The notes under the pieces were generated by a model. That model saw only the letters and a list, made by a program, of their open reading frames with translations, ran no database searches and was not told the DNA's origin. A stretch of DNA of 64,000 bases. Source: Streptomyces mobaraensis NBRC 13819 = DSM 40847. Its GTDB lineage: Bacteria; Actinomycetota; Actinomycetes; Streptomycetales; Streptomycetaceae. The stretch is taken from the NCBI RefSeq assembly GCF_017916255.1, contig NZ_CP072827.1:1178001-1242000 (forward strand). The letters are read 5' to 3'. Both the position numbers and the translations under genes were made by a program. This document shows positions 52,171 through 61,910 of the stretch, piece by piece; the stretch's first letter is position 1; each line of letters opens with the position of its first letter.

Positions 52171-52629
52171 GTGACCCCGACCCGACCGCACCCGGCCTCC
52201 CCCGGGAGCGTCGCCCTCGCCCCGGCGGCGGCCCGGCTGCTCCGGCGGCTGCGCCGCAAGCACGGGCCGCTGATGTTCCACCAGTCCGGCGGCTGCTGCG
52301 ACGGCAGTTCGCCGATGTGCTACCCGCGCGGCGAGTTCCGCACCGGCGGCGGCGATGTGCTCCTCGCCGAACTGGCCGTCGAGGGAGTGGCCGAACCCAT
52401 CGGCTTCTGGATGGCCGCGGACCAGTTCGAGCGCTGGCGGCACACCCACCTCACCGTGGACGTGGTGCCGGGGCGCGGCAGCGGCTTCTCCCTGGAGGCC
52501 CCGGAGGGCGTCCGCTTCCTGATCCGCTCCCGGCTGCTGACGGACGCGGAGGCGCGGCTGCTCGGGCCGGCCGCCGACGGCCGCCGGGACGCCGGCGGCC
52601 CCGGGGACGACCGTACGGAGGCGGGCTGA
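52171..52629 (+). CDS. DUF779 protein
   Basis: A 152-residue protein with the DUF779 signature HGPLMFHQSGGCCDGSSPMCYP (about 31-52), rich in Cys and suggesting metal binding. DUF779 genes normally adjoin acetaldehyde dehydrogenase genes of the ExaC type. Here the only such gene in the window lies 40 kb away at 10945. The start is GTG 52171 with AGGAGG upstream. Function unknown. Confidence 0.88.
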   Translation: MTPTRPHPASPGSVALAPAAARLLRRLRRKHGPLMFHQSGGCCDGSSPMCYPRGEFRTGGGDVLLAELAVEGVAEPIGFWMAADQFERWRHTHLTVDVVPGRGSGFSLEAPEGVRFLIRSRLLTDAEARLLGPAADGRRDAGGPGDDRTEAG

Positions 52630-52638
52630 CCGGCCGGG

Positions 52639-54861
52639 TCAGGACGCGGCGTCCGCCAGCGACAGCGTGTGCAGCCGCTCCGGCGGGCCGGGCCGGGCGT
52701 AGTACCAGCCCTGCGCCGTCTCGCAGCCCAGTATCCGCAGGTGGTCCGCCTGGGTGCCGGTCTCCACGCCCTCCACCGTCACCGACAGGTCCAGGGTGTG
52801 GGCGAGCGAGACGATCCCTTCGACGATCTTCACATCGACGGGGTCGGCGGGCGCGCGCTGCATGCCGCGGGTGAACGAGCGGTCGAGCTTGAGGGTGCTG
52901 ACCGGCAGCCGGCGCAGGTAGGAGAGGTTGGAGTAGCCGGTGCCGAAGTCGTCGAGGGCGATGTCCACGCCCAGGTCGGCGAGTTGCCGCAGCGGGCGGA
53001 GCTGCTCCTCGTCGGCCCCGATGAGGGCGTTCTCGGTGACCTCCAGGCAGAGCGCCGACGGGTCGAGGCCGGCGTCGTCGAGGACGGCGACGATGTCGGA
53101 GACCAGGGCCGGGTAGCGCAGCTGCGAGGGCGAGAGGTTGACGTTGACGCGGAGCGGCACCCGGCAGCGGCCGTCGCTGCGCCAGGCGCGGGCCTGGCGG
53201 GCCGCCTCCTCCAGGACCCAGCGGCCGAGCGGGACGATCAGCCCGGTGCTCTCGGCGAGCGGGATGAACTGGTCCGGGCCGAGCACCCCGTGCACCGGGT
53301 GCAGCCAGCGGACGAGCGCCTCGGCGCCGCGCACGGTGCCGTCGGAGAGCCGGACCAGCGGCTGGTACTCGATGAAGAACTCGCCGTTCTCCAGGGCGCC
53401 GGGCAGGCAGTTGGTGAGGTCGTGCCGGGCGATGGCGCGGGCGTCGGAGTCGGCGTCGGCGATCTCGTAGCGGTTGCCGCCGGCGGCCTTGGCCCGGTAC
53501 ATGGTGATGTCGGCGCTGCGCAGCACCTCGGCGGCGTCCGCCTCGCCGGGCCGGCCGTCGACGATGCCGATGCTGGCGCGGACGGACAGGTGGCGGCCGT
53601 CGAGGTGGACGGGGTCGGCGAGGGCGGCGAGCATCCGGCGGGCGAGGGCGGTGACGTCGCGCTGGGCGGTGGGGCCGGTGGTGAGGGCGACGAACTCGTC
53701 GCCGCCGAGCCGGGCCACCAGTTCGTCGGGCCCGGTGGCGCAGGCGCGCAGCCGCTCGGCGACGGCGACGAGGAGCTGGTCGCCGACGGCGTGGCCGAGG
53801 CTGTCGTTGACGGCCTTGAAGCCGTCGAGATCGAGGTAGCAGAGACCGAAGTGGCTGTCGGGGCCCAAGGGCCCGCCGGGGTCCAGGGTGCGGCCGAGGC
53901 GTTCGAAGAAGAGGGTGCGGTTGGGGAGGCCGGTGAGGTCGTCGTGGGTGGCCTGGTGGCGGAGGCGCTCGTGCAGCTCGCGGCGCTCGGTGATGTCCTC
54001 CATCAGCGCGAGCTGGTATTGGGGGCGGCCGGTGGCGTCGCGCAGCAGGGAGACCGTCAGATCGGTCCACAGGACGCTGCCGTCGCCGCGGTAGTACGGC
54101 TTCTCGACGCGGTAGTGGTCGCGGTCGCCGCGGACCAGCTCGGCGTAGAGGCCCCAGACCTCGGGCGAGTCGTCGGGGTGGACGAGTTCGCCGACGTTGC
54201 GGCCGGCCACGGGACGGTCGATGCTGCCGAACATCCGGCAGAGCGCCTCGTTGACGTCGGTGATGTGCCCGTCGACGTCGGCGATGCCCACCCCGATGGC
54301 GGCGCCCTCGAAGACCGCGCGGAACCGCTCCTCGCTGGTGTGCAGGGCCTGTTCGGTCTCGGCCCGGGCGGCGAGGGCGGCCCGGGAGATGGCCTCCTGC
54401 TCGGCGAGCGCGCGTTCGCGGAGCTCGGCGGCGAAGCCGGCGGCGACGGCGTGCTGGAGCCGGGTGCAGCGGGCGCGGCACTCGTCGGCGGGAACGGCGT
54501 CGTCCGGCGGGCAGTAGAGCAGCAGGTAGGCGTCGACGGCACCGAGGACCGGCGGGAGGATGGCGGGGTCGGTGCAGTGGCCGCGGACCAGGGCGGCGCC
54601 GACCTCGGCGCCGGGCGCGGGATCGAACGTACGGGCGTGCAGCGCGTCGCGGAGCCGGGCGGCCAGCGGGACCAGGAAGCGCTCGAACTCGGCGCGGGTC
54701 AGCGGGGTGGACGCGACCGGGTGGACGGCCCGGCTCCACAGCGCGGCGAACCGCCGCAGCCGCTCGTCCTGCACCGCGCTGTCGCCGGTGGGGTACGGGG
54801 CGGGGTACGGGCGCGGCTCCGCGGTGCCGGGCAGGGTGCGGCCGTTCGAGGTGCCGGTCAC
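52639..54861 (-). CDS. PAS-GGDEF-EAL cyclic-di-GMP enzyme
   Basis: A 740-residue soluble protein. An N-terminal helical sensor-like region (1-160) precedes a PAS domain (about 165-285, SEERFRAVFEGAAIGVGIADVDG). The GGDEF domain has RLGGDEF intact (about 383-389) and the EAL domain has EALVRW intact (about 507-512) with further catalytic segments (LEVTENALIG, DDFGTGYSNLSYLR). It can in principle make and degrade c-di-GMP, which controls sporulation timing in Streptomyces. The start GTG 54861 overlaps the stop of the DUF574 methyltransferase gene (GTGA). Confidence 0.93.
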   Translation of the reverse strand: MTGTSNGRTLPGTAEPRPYPAPYPTGDSAVQDERLRRFAALWSRAVHPVASTPLTRAEFERFLVPLAARLRDALHARTFDPAPGAEVGAALVRGHCTDPAILPPVLGAVDAYLLLYCPPDDAVPADECRARCTRLQHAVAAGFAAELRERALAEQEAISRAALAARAETEQALHTSEERFRAVFEGAAIGVGIADVDGHITDVNEALCRMFGSIDRPVAGRNVGELVHPDDSPEVWGLYAELVRGDRDHYRVEKPYYRGDGSVLWTDLTVSLLRDATGRPQYQLALMEDITERRELHERLRHQATHDDLTGLPNRTLFFERLGRTLDPGGPLGPDSHFGLCYLDLDGFKAVNDSLGHAVGDQLLVAVAERLRACATGPDELVARLGGDEFVALTTGPTAQRDVTALARRMLAALADPVHLDGRHLSVRASIGIVDGRPGEADAAEVLRSADITMYRAKAAGGNRYEIADADSDARAIARHDLTNCLPGALENGEFFIEYQPLVRLSDGTVRGAEALVRWLHPVHGVLGPDQFIPLAESTGLIVPLGRWVLEEAARQARAWRSDGRCRVPLRVNVNLSPSQLRYPALVSDIVAVLDDAGLDPSALCLEVTENALIGADEEQLRPLRQLADLGVDIALDDFGTGYSNLSYLRRLPVSTLKLDRSFTRGMQRAPADPVDVKIVEGIVSLAHTLDLSVTVEGVETGTQADHLRILGCETAQGWYYARPGPPERLHTLSLADAAS

Positions 54862-55742
54862 GGCTTGCGCCCCACACCGGCCACTCCGGCGAACCCCGCC
54901 GTGAAGACGGGATCGGCGGCGCGGTCCGGCTCCGCGGCGGCCCCGGCCTCCCCGGCCCCGCGCGCCTCCGGCTCGGCGTCGGGGTCCTCCCGGGGCTCGG
55001 GACGCCAGGTGGGCATCGGCACCAGCCCGGGCTCGACCAGGGTGAAGCCCTCGAAGAACCGGGCCACGTCACGGCGCGAACGGGTGCACAGCGGTGAGCC
55101 GATGGTGCGGTAGACGCTCGCCACCTTCTCGCCCTCCTCGGGTTTCATCGGCCCGCCCTCCGTCGCGGCGTGGGTCAGGATCAGCAGGCTGCCCGGCGGG
55201 AGCGCGTCGCGCAGCCGGGCCACCGCCGCCCAGGGATCGTCCTCGTCCGGTACGAAGTGGAGCACGGCGACGAGGAGCAGGGCGACGGGCCGGCCCGGGG
55301 TGAGGAGGTGGGTGACCTCGGGGCTGCGCAGGATGGCCTCGGGCGAGCGCAGGTCGGCGGCGACGACCCCGGCCCGGTCGTTCCCCTTCAGCACCGTGCG
55401 GCTGTGCGCGACGGCGACCGGGTCGTGGTCCACGTAGACGACGCGGGCCTCGGGGTCGGCGGCCTGGGCGGTCTCGTGGACGCCGCCGAAGGTGGGGATG
55501 CCGGAGCCGACGTCCAGGAACCGGGTGACGCCCCGCTCGACCGCGTGGCGGACGGCGCGCCGCATGAACGCGCGGTTGGCCTGCATGATCTTCGGCATGT
55601 CCGGAAACGCCTCGATAGCGCGCCGCCCGGCCTCCCGGTCGACCTCGAAGTTGTGCGAGCCGCCCAGGTAGTAGTCGTAGATGCGGGACACGCTCGGCAC
55701 GGACAGGTCGATGCCCGAAGGGGCCCGGCAAGGACGCTCCAT
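54858..55742 (-). CDS. DUF574 SAM-dependent methyltransferase
   Basis: A 294-residue protein of the Streptomyces-expanded PF04672 family: RIYDYYLGGSHNFEVDREAG near the start, then RFLDVGSGIPTFGGVHE and VVYVDHDPVAVAHS as the SAM site. The start is ATG 55742 with GGAGAGA upstream. The C-terminal 40 residues are Ala/Glu-rich. It is coupled by GTGA to the c-di-GMP enzyme, which makes a functional link likely. Substrates of this family are unknown. Confidence 0.9.
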   Translation of the reverse strand: MERPCRAPSGIDLSVPSVSRIYDYYLGGSHNFEVDREAGRRAIEAFPDMPKIMQANRAFMRRAVRHAVERGVTRFLDVGSGIPTFGGVHETAQAADPEARVVYVDHDPVAVAHSRTVLKGNDRAGVVAADLRSPEAILRSPEVTHLLTPGRPVALLLVAVLHFVPDEDDPWAAVARLRDALPPGSLLILTHAATEGGPMKPEEGEKVASVYRTIGSPLCTRSRRDVARFFEGFTLVEPGLVPMPTWRPEPREDPDAEPEARGAGEAGAAAEPDRAADPVFTAGFAGVAGVGRKP

Positions 55743-56235
55743 CACTCTGTCTCTCCAGCTCATCGCAGGGGGTGTTGAGGGGCCTGAGCAGAGGCTACTG
55801 ATCGTTCGTTCGAATGGTAGAAGCAAGCGGAAAAGCACGATCCGGATGAGTTCACCGCTCCCCCTTCGACTCCAGCAGGTCTGCGGTTCATCGCGGTTCA
55901 AAACCACTCGTTCGCGTGAGATGCGTCTCTGTCCGCCGTCATGGGTGCCCTCGCGTCCACGGCGGTCCGTGCCGCCGGTCGGTGCCTCCCCTTCCCTCCC
56001 CCGGTCCGTACGGATCGGTACCAGCTCTCGCATTATTGATCACATCATTGCCGACTACAGCAAATGATCATGGACCGCCGCTCCCCGCGCAAGGGGCGCG
56101 TCCCGGTTCGGGAGGGCGCGCGGACGTGCGACAGGGACCGCCCCGGGCGTCGGCCGCCGGGGGTGCGGCCCCTGTCGTACGTCTGGTGCCAACGGGAGGT
56201 TTGCCCGGCCGGGAGCCGGGGTCCGCCGCCGCCTC
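55743..56235. other. Intergenic region with AT-rich promoter zone
   Basis: About 490 bases. The part next to the methyltransferase gene (55790-55870) is AT-rich for this genome and probably holds its promoter. At 56036-56069 TGATCA occurs twice, 22 bases apart. No gene is credible. Confidence 0.4.
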
Positions 56236-57801
56236 CTAAGGCCGCAGCGCGCCCGGCTCCGCCAGCGGCGCCGCGTGCGCCACGGCGTTCTTGGGGTGGT
56301 GGGGGTCCAGGAACCACCGGCGGGCCGAGACCAGCCACCACACCCCGGCGAAGCCGAGCACCGCGGCCACCGCCACGGGCGCGTAGTTGAAGGTCTCCAG
56401 GGTCACCGGGTGCACCTGCGGCAGCATGAACAGCACGGTGATCAGCGCCACCCACCCGACGGCCACCACCCCGACCGGCCGCGACCAGCGGCCCAGGTGC
56501 CAGGGGCCGCGCTCGAAGCGGTCGCCGAGGCGCAGCCGCAGGAAGGTGGGGATGACGTAGGCGATGTACAGCCCGATGGTGGCGATGCTGGTCACGGCCG
56601 CGTAGGCGGTCTCGTTGATCAGGTACGGCAGGCCGAGGACGAGCGCTCCCCCGGCCGCGAGCCACACCGCGTTGGTGGGCGTGCGGGTCGACGGGTTGAT
56701 CCGGTGCCAGACGCGGGAGAAGGGCAGCGCCCCGTCGCGCGAGAAGGCGTAGATCATCCGGGAGTTGGCGGTGACGGAGGCCATCCCGCAGAACAGCTGG
56801 GCGGCGATGATGACCAGCAGCAGCGCCTTGCCGCCGCTCGCCCCGAGCGCGTCCATCAGGATCTGGGCCGGCGGCACCCCGGTCGTCGACTCCAGCGAGC
56901 CGTCGTAGCTCTGGATGGCGAACGTCATGCCGACGAGCAGCACGAAACCGGCGATCCAGGAGAGCCAGATGGAGCGGACGATGCCGCGCGGACCGGCCGT
57001 GGACGCGTCGTTGGTCTCCTCGGTCATATGGGCGGACGCGTCATAGCCGGTGAAGGTGTACTGGGCCATCAGCAGCGACAGCAGCCCCACGTAGAAGCCC
57101 GAGTCCCAGCCGGTGCGGTTGACGAACTCGCCGAAGACGACGGAGGACGACTGGTGGTGGTCCGGGACGAACGCCAGGGCACCGACGATGACCAGCACAC
57201 CGATCACGTGCCACCACACGCTGACACTGTTGAGCACGGCGACGATGCGCACGCCGAAGGTGTTCAGGACGGCGTGCAGCAGCAGGATGATCCCGAACAG
57301 GGCGATGGTGTGGCCCGGGGTCGCCGCGAAGTCGAACTGGAGGTCGAGGTAGGCGTTGAGGAAGGAGGCCGCGCCGAAGTCGACGCCCGCGGTCACCGCG
57401 ATCTGGCCGAGGACGTTGAACCAGCCGGTGAACCAGGCCCACGCCGCCCGGCTGCGCTCCGGGGCCATCCGGTGGGCCCAGAAGTACAGCCCGGCGCTGG
57501 TCGGGTACGAGGAGCACACCTCGGCCATGGCCAGCCCCACGATCAGGGTCATCAGGCCGACCCCGACCCAGCCCCAGGTGATCATGGCGGGGCCGCCGGT
57601 CGTCATGCCGTAGCCGTACATGGTCATACAGCCGGACAGCACGGAGATGATGGTGAACGAGACGGCGAAGTTGGCGAACCCGCTCATGCTGCGGGCGAGG
57701 GTCTGGCGGTAGCCGAGCTGGGCGAGGCGCTCTTCGTCGGAAACTCCGGAAGCGCCGGAGGCGCCGGGGACGCCTGAGACGCCGGGGACTTCGAGTGGCA
57801 C
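56236..57801 (-). CDS. APC-superfamily amino-acid permease
   Basis: A 521-residue transporter with about twelve helices, of the amino-acid/choline (GABA permease-like) type. The first helix carries FANFAVSFTIISVLSG and a later loop GYDASAHMTEETNDAS, both typical. It imports amino acids or GABA with proton symport. The start is GTG 57801 with GAGGAAGAGG. The N-terminus has a run of simple GVSGVPGASGASGVS repeats. It is 94 bases downstream of the hypothetical gene on the same strand. Confidence 0.92.
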   Translation of the reverse strand: MPLEVPGVSGVPGASGASGVSDEERLAQLGYRQTLARSMSGFANFAVSFTIISVLSGCMTMYGYGMTTGGPAMITWGWVGVGLMTLIVGLAMAEVCSSYPTSAGLYFWAHRMAPERSRAAWAWFTGWFNVLGQIAVTAGVDFGAASFLNAYLDLQFDFAATPGHTIALFGIILLLHAVLNTFGVRIVAVLNSVSVWWHVIGVLVIVGALAFVPDHHQSSSVVFGEFVNRTGWDSGFYVGLLSLLMAQYTFTGYDASAHMTEETNDASTAGPRGIVRSIWLSWIAGFVLLVGMTFAIQSYDGSLESTTGVPPAQILMDALGASGGKALLLVIIAAQLFCGMASVTANSRMIYAFSRDGALPFSRVWHRINPSTRTPTNAVWLAAGGALVLGLPYLINETAYAAVTSIATIGLYIAYVIPTFLRLRLGDRFERGPWHLGRWSRPVGVVAVGWVALITVLFMLPQVHPVTLETFNYAPVAVAAVLGFAGVWWLVSARRWFLDPHHPKNAVAHAAPLAEPGALRP

Positions 57802-57895
57802 GGAAACCTCTTCCTCGGTTCGTCGGTCCAGGGGGCGGTGGGGGAAACCGTGGTGCGGTCGTGCGATGGTGCTGCTGCGTCCCGGGGCCCGGGGC

Positions 57896-58891
57896 TCAGC
57901 CCGGCCGGGGCGGCCGGGGCGGGCGGCCGGCGGCGGCGCGGGCCGCCCAGCCGCGGTACCGCAGGAACAGCTCACGCGGTTCGCCGCAGTACGACCAGGG
58001 CGCGTCGCAGGCGTACGGCCCGATCGCGGTGAACACCTCGTGCGCCTCGGCGTGCCGGCCGGCGAAACCGAGGGCGTGCGCGAGGTAGTTGGCGTCGTCC
58101 GCGAAGTGGGCGTGCGGCCGGGGCGACCGGTGCCGCCACCAGCCGTCGAGGACCCGGTCGATGTGCGGACAGTCGTTCCAGGGGTGCACCGTCAGCCCGT
58201 ACGCGCCGCCGCTCTCCGCCCTGCGCTGCCGGTAGGACTCGGCGAGGGCGACCAGCGGGAGGACGGCCAGCGGGAGCCCGGCGGGGGCGGTCTGGGCCCG
58301 TTCGAGCGCCCAGTGGAACATCTCGCCGCCGGAGCCGTGGTTCCGGTCGAACAGGAAGGTGAGCACCTCGTGGTGCGCCTCCCGGTTGTACGGGTCCCGG
58401 GCGGTCGCCTCGTTCCAGATCCGCCCCAGCAGCTCCCGGTCCGGGGCGTGGACGCGCACCAGGGCCAGCAGCACCACCCAGGGCGAGGGGTCCGCCGGGG
58501 CCGCCTCGGCGGTGGCCAGGCAGGTCTCCCACGCCTGCTCCATCAGCTCGCGGCCCGCCTCCCGGCCGGCGACCAGCGACCGCAGCGCCTGGACGTGGGC
58601 CAGCACGGCGAGGGCGTCCGGGGAGCCGGGTTCGGCCCGGGTCCAGGTCTCGGCGAAGCGGAGGTTCACCCCGGCCCGGGCGAGGACCTGGAGCCGGAAG
58701 ATCCGCCGGTCCCAGTCGTGGCCGGTGGCCGCGAGCAGGTCGCGGGGGCCTTCCCAGCGGCCCATGGCGGCGTCGTCCACGGCGGCGCGCAGCGGGCGGT
58801 CGTCCCGCGCGGGATGGGGATCGAGCTCCACTTCCACGGGGTCGGCCGGCCCGGCCCGCCGCCCGGACCGGCCGAATCGTCGGCGCTGCAT
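57896..58891 (-). CDS. Conserved hypothetical protein, helical-repeat type
   Basis: A 331-residue soluble protein from ATG 58891. It has a charged N-terminus, then Ala/Leu-rich paired helices (LAVLAHVQALRSLVAGREAG, AWETCLATAEAAPADPSPWVVLLAL) that look like TPR-type repeats. A C-terminal part has HFADDANYLAHALGFAGRHAEAHEVF. I know no function. It precedes the permease in the same orientation and may be co-transcribed. Confidence 0.75.
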   Translation of the reverse strand: MQRRRFGRSGRRAGPADPVEVELDPHPARDDRPLRAAVDDAAMGRWEGPRDLLAATGHDWDRRIFRLQVLARAGVNLRFAETWTRAEPGSPDALAVLAHVQALRSLVAGREAGRELMEQAWETCLATAEAAPADPSPWVVLLALVRVHAPDRELLGRIWNEATARDPYNREAHHEVLTFLFDRNHGSGGEMFHWALERAQTAPAGLPLAVLPLVALAESYRQRRAESGGAYGLTVHPWNDCPHIDRVLDGWWRHRSPRPHAHFADDANYLAHALGFAGRHAEAHEVFTAIGPYACDAPWSYCGEPRELFLRYRGWAARAAAGRPPRPPRPG

Positions 58892-59210
58892 CGGGTGCGC
58901 CCCTCCCTGCCTCGCGGTCGTCTGCCGGACGGTTCACGTGCGGTGTCGCAGCGCCCGCGGATTATTGGCATTGTCATGACAAGCTGCCACGACGGGCCAC
59001 GCGGGCGGGAAAGGTGCACACCGGAACCGGATCGACGGCCGTCGGGCGGCGGGACGGGCGGGAACCCGCCCCGGACACACCGGTGGGCGCACGCCCGACG
59101 GAACCACCGCGACCGGAGACGATCGGTCCAGGGCCTCGGTGCGGCCTCAGCTTATACACACAGCCGTGCGAACGGGCCGTGGTCCCGGAGATTCACTGGG
59201 TGAACTTCTC
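58892..59210. promoter_or_regulatory. Intergenic region with 12-bp palindrome
   Basis: TTGTCATGACAA (58971-58982) is a perfect palindrome 80 bases upstream of the hypothetical gene, flanked by TGGCA and TGCCA arms that extend the symmetry. AT-rich in context, it is a candidate operator. No gene is seen in the gap. Confidence 0.45.
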
Positions 59211-60608
59211 TCACTCCACTCCCACTTGGCGCAGGGCCCGCCGCTGGGCGGCCGACAGCTCCAGCGGGAAGTAGAGGTAACACACCCCTCCCGAGCCGCT
59301 CTTGACCCGCCCCTGCGCGTCATGCCGCTTGGTCCGCAGCCAGACGTTCTCGAACTGGCGCCGCTTGTACACCCGTTGGACGGCGGCGTCGGAGGGGGCG
59401 GCCGGATCGTGGACGACCACGTCCCCGCTCTTGGTGAAGCCGGTGACGCACATCAGGTGCCCCGCCGTGCCGTACCCGGCCCCGTCCAGCTCGGCGGCGA
59501 GGAAGGACTGCGAGGTGATGACGGGGACGCCGGCCCGGACCAGCCGCTCGGCGTCGTTCAGCGACCGCAGCCGGGTGACCGTGCTCTGCAGGTCGCGGTA
59601 GGTCGCCGCGTAGGCGGCGTTGAACGGCCAGTTGCCGCACCCCTTGTACTGGTGGTCGTAGGTGAACCGGGCCGCGTGGCAGACCTGCGGGTCGGCGTAG
59701 GACGGGTCCACCCAGGCCAGGTCGGCGGCGGACGGCCGGCGCCCCCAGTACTCCACCGCCATCTGCGAGGAGGTCGGACTGCACCACGCCTCGCCGCCGT
59801 TGTCGTACTCCGGGTACTGCCCCTTGTGGATCTCCTGCGAGTAGCGCGGGACGGACAGCCGGTGCCCCGCCCCCTCCCCCGGCTTCGAGGCGGGCACCGT
59901 GAACCGGTCCGGGATCTCGGACCCCATCGCCCCCACCCGCCACACCGTGGGGGTGCGCCCGCCGCCCGGCCGCCGGAAGAGGGTCAGGCGCAGGGCGTAC
60001 GAGACGAACCGCGCGCCGCTCGCCGGAACGACCGCGAGGGTGTCGGTGGAGACGGAACTGCGGCCGTCCTTCTGCCCGTCGACGGAGGTGCGCCGGATGT
60101 CGCCGGCCGCGTCGCCCGACGTCCAGCGGCCCATCACGTACCAGGGTGTCTGCGTACGGTCCGCGTACGCGGCGCGCACCTCGGTCTGGATCCAGGTGCC
60201 GGGCGGGGTGTGGGCGTTCCAGGACGCGATGATCTCGGTCGCCGGGGCGGACAGGGTGCGCACCGGGGAGGTCCAGGTGGCGTACTCCCAGCGGGCGGTG
60301 GTGCCGGTGTGCGGGTCGGTGTACTCCAGGGTGCCCGCGGGCCGGTCGAGGACCACGCCCGGCCGCCGGCCGTCGCGGACCGCCGTTCCCGCGCGGGTGC
60401 CGGCGCGCCAGTCGGCGAGGGTGGACCAGGAGTGGTGGTCGACCGTCCCGGACGACCGCCGGGCCGCGCCCTCGGGGACGGCGGCCAGGGCGGTGCCCGC
60501 CCGGGAGAGCGAAGCGGCCGCCGTGACGGCGAGGGCGGCGGTCAGGAGGGAACGGCGGGGCGGACGGGGCGAGGGGGACGAGGGAGAGGGGATCGGTCTG
60601 CTGCACAT
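59211..60608 (-). CDS. Tat-exported C39-like peptidase
   Basis: A 465-residue protein from ATG 60608 with GGGAG upstream. The N-terminus has PPRRSLLTAALAVTAAASLS, a twin-arginine signal. A beta-rich middle domain precedes a C39-like papain fold with Cys in GGEAWCSPTSSQMA (about 275), His in TAGHLMCVTGF (about 385) and Asp in VVVHDPAA. It should act outside the cell, cleaving peptides or proteins; the natural target is unknown. It is monocistronic. Confidence 0.88.
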   Translation of the reverse strand: MCSRPIPSPSSPSPRPPRRSLLTAALAVTAAASLSRAGTALAAVPEGAARRSSGTVDHHSWSTLADWRAGTRAGTAVRDGRRPGVVLDRPAGTLEYTDPHTGTTARWEYATWTSPVRTLSAPATEIIASWNAHTPPGTWIQTEVRAAYADRTQTPWYVMGRWTSGDAAGDIRRTSVDGQKDGRSSVSTDTLAVVPASGARFVSYALRLTLFRRPGGGRTPTVWRVGAMGSEIPDRFTVPASKPGEGAGHRLSVPRYSQEIHKGQYPEYDNGGEAWCSPTSSQMAVEYWGRRPSAADLAWVDPSYADPQVCHAARFTYDHQYKGCGNWPFNAAYAATYRDLQSTVTRLRSLNDAERLVRAGVPVITSQSFLAAELDGAGYGTAGHLMCVTGFTKSGDVVVHDPAAPSDAAVQRVYKRRQFENVWLRTKRHDAQGRVKSGSGGVCYLYFPLELSAAQRRALRQVGVE

Positions 60609-60804
60609 GGCGTGGTCTCCCGGTTCGGCTGTCGGTTTCGGTGTCGATGACCGTGCGGGGGCCGCCACGCGGTCCCCTTCGGGCCGCGCGGTCCGGACGG
60701 CCCACTATCCCGGGCGAGAGGGCCGGGAGCCAGTGACGCGACGTACGGCGCGTCAGGCGGACCGCGCGGAAGCCGCGTACGACCCCGCCGCCTAAGGTGA
60801 CCCC

Positions 60805-61413
60805 GTGCACGACCCCACCTCCTCCCTCTCCTCCCTCTCCGCTCTCGCCCGCCGGCTCCGCGCCCTCCCCCCGTCCCTCGGCCCGGTCCGGCTGGTCGCC
60901 GTCGACGGGCACGCGGGCTCGGGGAAGACGACCTTCTCGGCGCGGCTCGCCGAGGCGCTGGGCGGCGGCACACCGGTGCTGCACCTGGACGACCTGGCGA
61001 CGCACGACGAGCTGTTCGAGTGGACGGACCGGCTCCGCACCCAGGTCCTCGCCCCGCTCGCCCGGGGCGCGACCGCCCGCTACCGGGCCTACGACTGGAC
61101 GGCGCGCCGCTTCACCGGCCCCGAACACGCCCTGCCCGCCGCACCGGTGGTCCTGCTGGAGGGGGTGGGCGCGGGGCGCCGCGCCCTGCGCCCCCACCTC
61201 GCCTGCCTGCTGTGGATGGACCTGGACCGCAGTGACTCCTGGGACAGGGGTCAACTCCGCGACGGAGAGGAGCAGGCGGAATTCTGGGCCGGATGGATGC
61301 GGGAGGAGCGCGCGCATTTCGCGGCGGACCCCACGCGCCCCTATGCAGAACTCCTGGTGCGGCAGAGCCCCTTGGGGTACGAGGTGCTGCCGGGACCTCA
61401 CGGGACCGACTGA
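60805..61413 (+). CDS. P-loop kinase, uridine-kinase-like
   Basis: A 202-residue protein from GTG 60805. Walker A is AVDGHAGSGKTTFSARLAE (about 31-49) and LHLDDLATHDELFEW resembles the substrate-binding segment of uridine kinase-like enzymes. The C-terminal lid is short. It probably phosphorylates a nucleoside or other small metabolite. No clear operon partner. Confidence 0.82.
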   Translation: MHDPTSSLSSLSALARRLRALPPSLGPVRLVAVDGHAGSGKTTFSARLAEALGGGTPVLHLDDLATHDELFEWTDRLRTQVLAPLARGATARYRAYDWTARRFTGPEHALPAAPVVLLEGVGAGRRALRPHLACLLWMDLDRSDSWDRGQLRDGEEQAEFWAGWMREERAHFAADPTRPYAELLVRQSPLGYEVLPGPHGTD

Positions 61414-61910
61414 ACCCCGCCCTTCCCTACGCTGAGTAGCCGACCCGCCCCGGACCCCGACACCCCGGCGCCGTTCGCGTCCACGGACCGCCCCAACTCG
61501 GCTTGACCCCGGGCCCATACAGGACTTACGTTCAGAAGGAGCGGCCCGACGCGGTCGCCGAAGAACGCGAAGCCCCCGGTTGTTCCCCCGTGACCGGGGG
61601 CTTCGTACTCCCCGCGAAACCCCCTTACACCCCTTTTGTCCAGCTGCCCGGACGAAGGGCCGTTACCCACGGTGACAGGCCGCCGCGACACCTCCCGGAC
61701 GCCCCGTAAACCACCCCCGGCGGCCACGAAGGAAGCCCCCGCACCCTACGGGCGACGCCGATCGCGCAGGTACGATGCCAAGCGGCGCACCCGTCGTCGG
61801 CGGGCGCCGGCAACACTGGTCAACTCCCGCCCACAGAACAATGGTTCGAACGACGCGGCCGGGCACCCGCCCGGCGGCGCGGCACGGGGGCAGGGTTTGT
61901 GGGGGATGCG
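61414..61910. other. Gene-free region with terminator
   Basis: About 500 bases. A strong hairpin lies at 61568-61605; the rest contains no ORF with a convincing start. The promoter of the AAA ATPase gene is presumably in the last 150 bases. Confidence 0.5.
61568..61605. terminator. Hairpin terminator
   Basis: CGAAGCCCCCGGT (61568-61580) pairs perfectly with ACCGGGGGCTTCG (61593-61605) over a 12-base loop. It is well placed to end the kinase transcript. Confidence 0.75.

Noticed and set aside
55916..56665. Small frames in the gap before the permease
   Set aside because: They are Arg/Pro-rich random frames or antisense to the permease, without start signals.
61550..61620. A tRNA in the hairpin region
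   Set aside because: Only one stem-loop is present; no cloverleaf, TTCRANY arm or acceptor stem can be formed.
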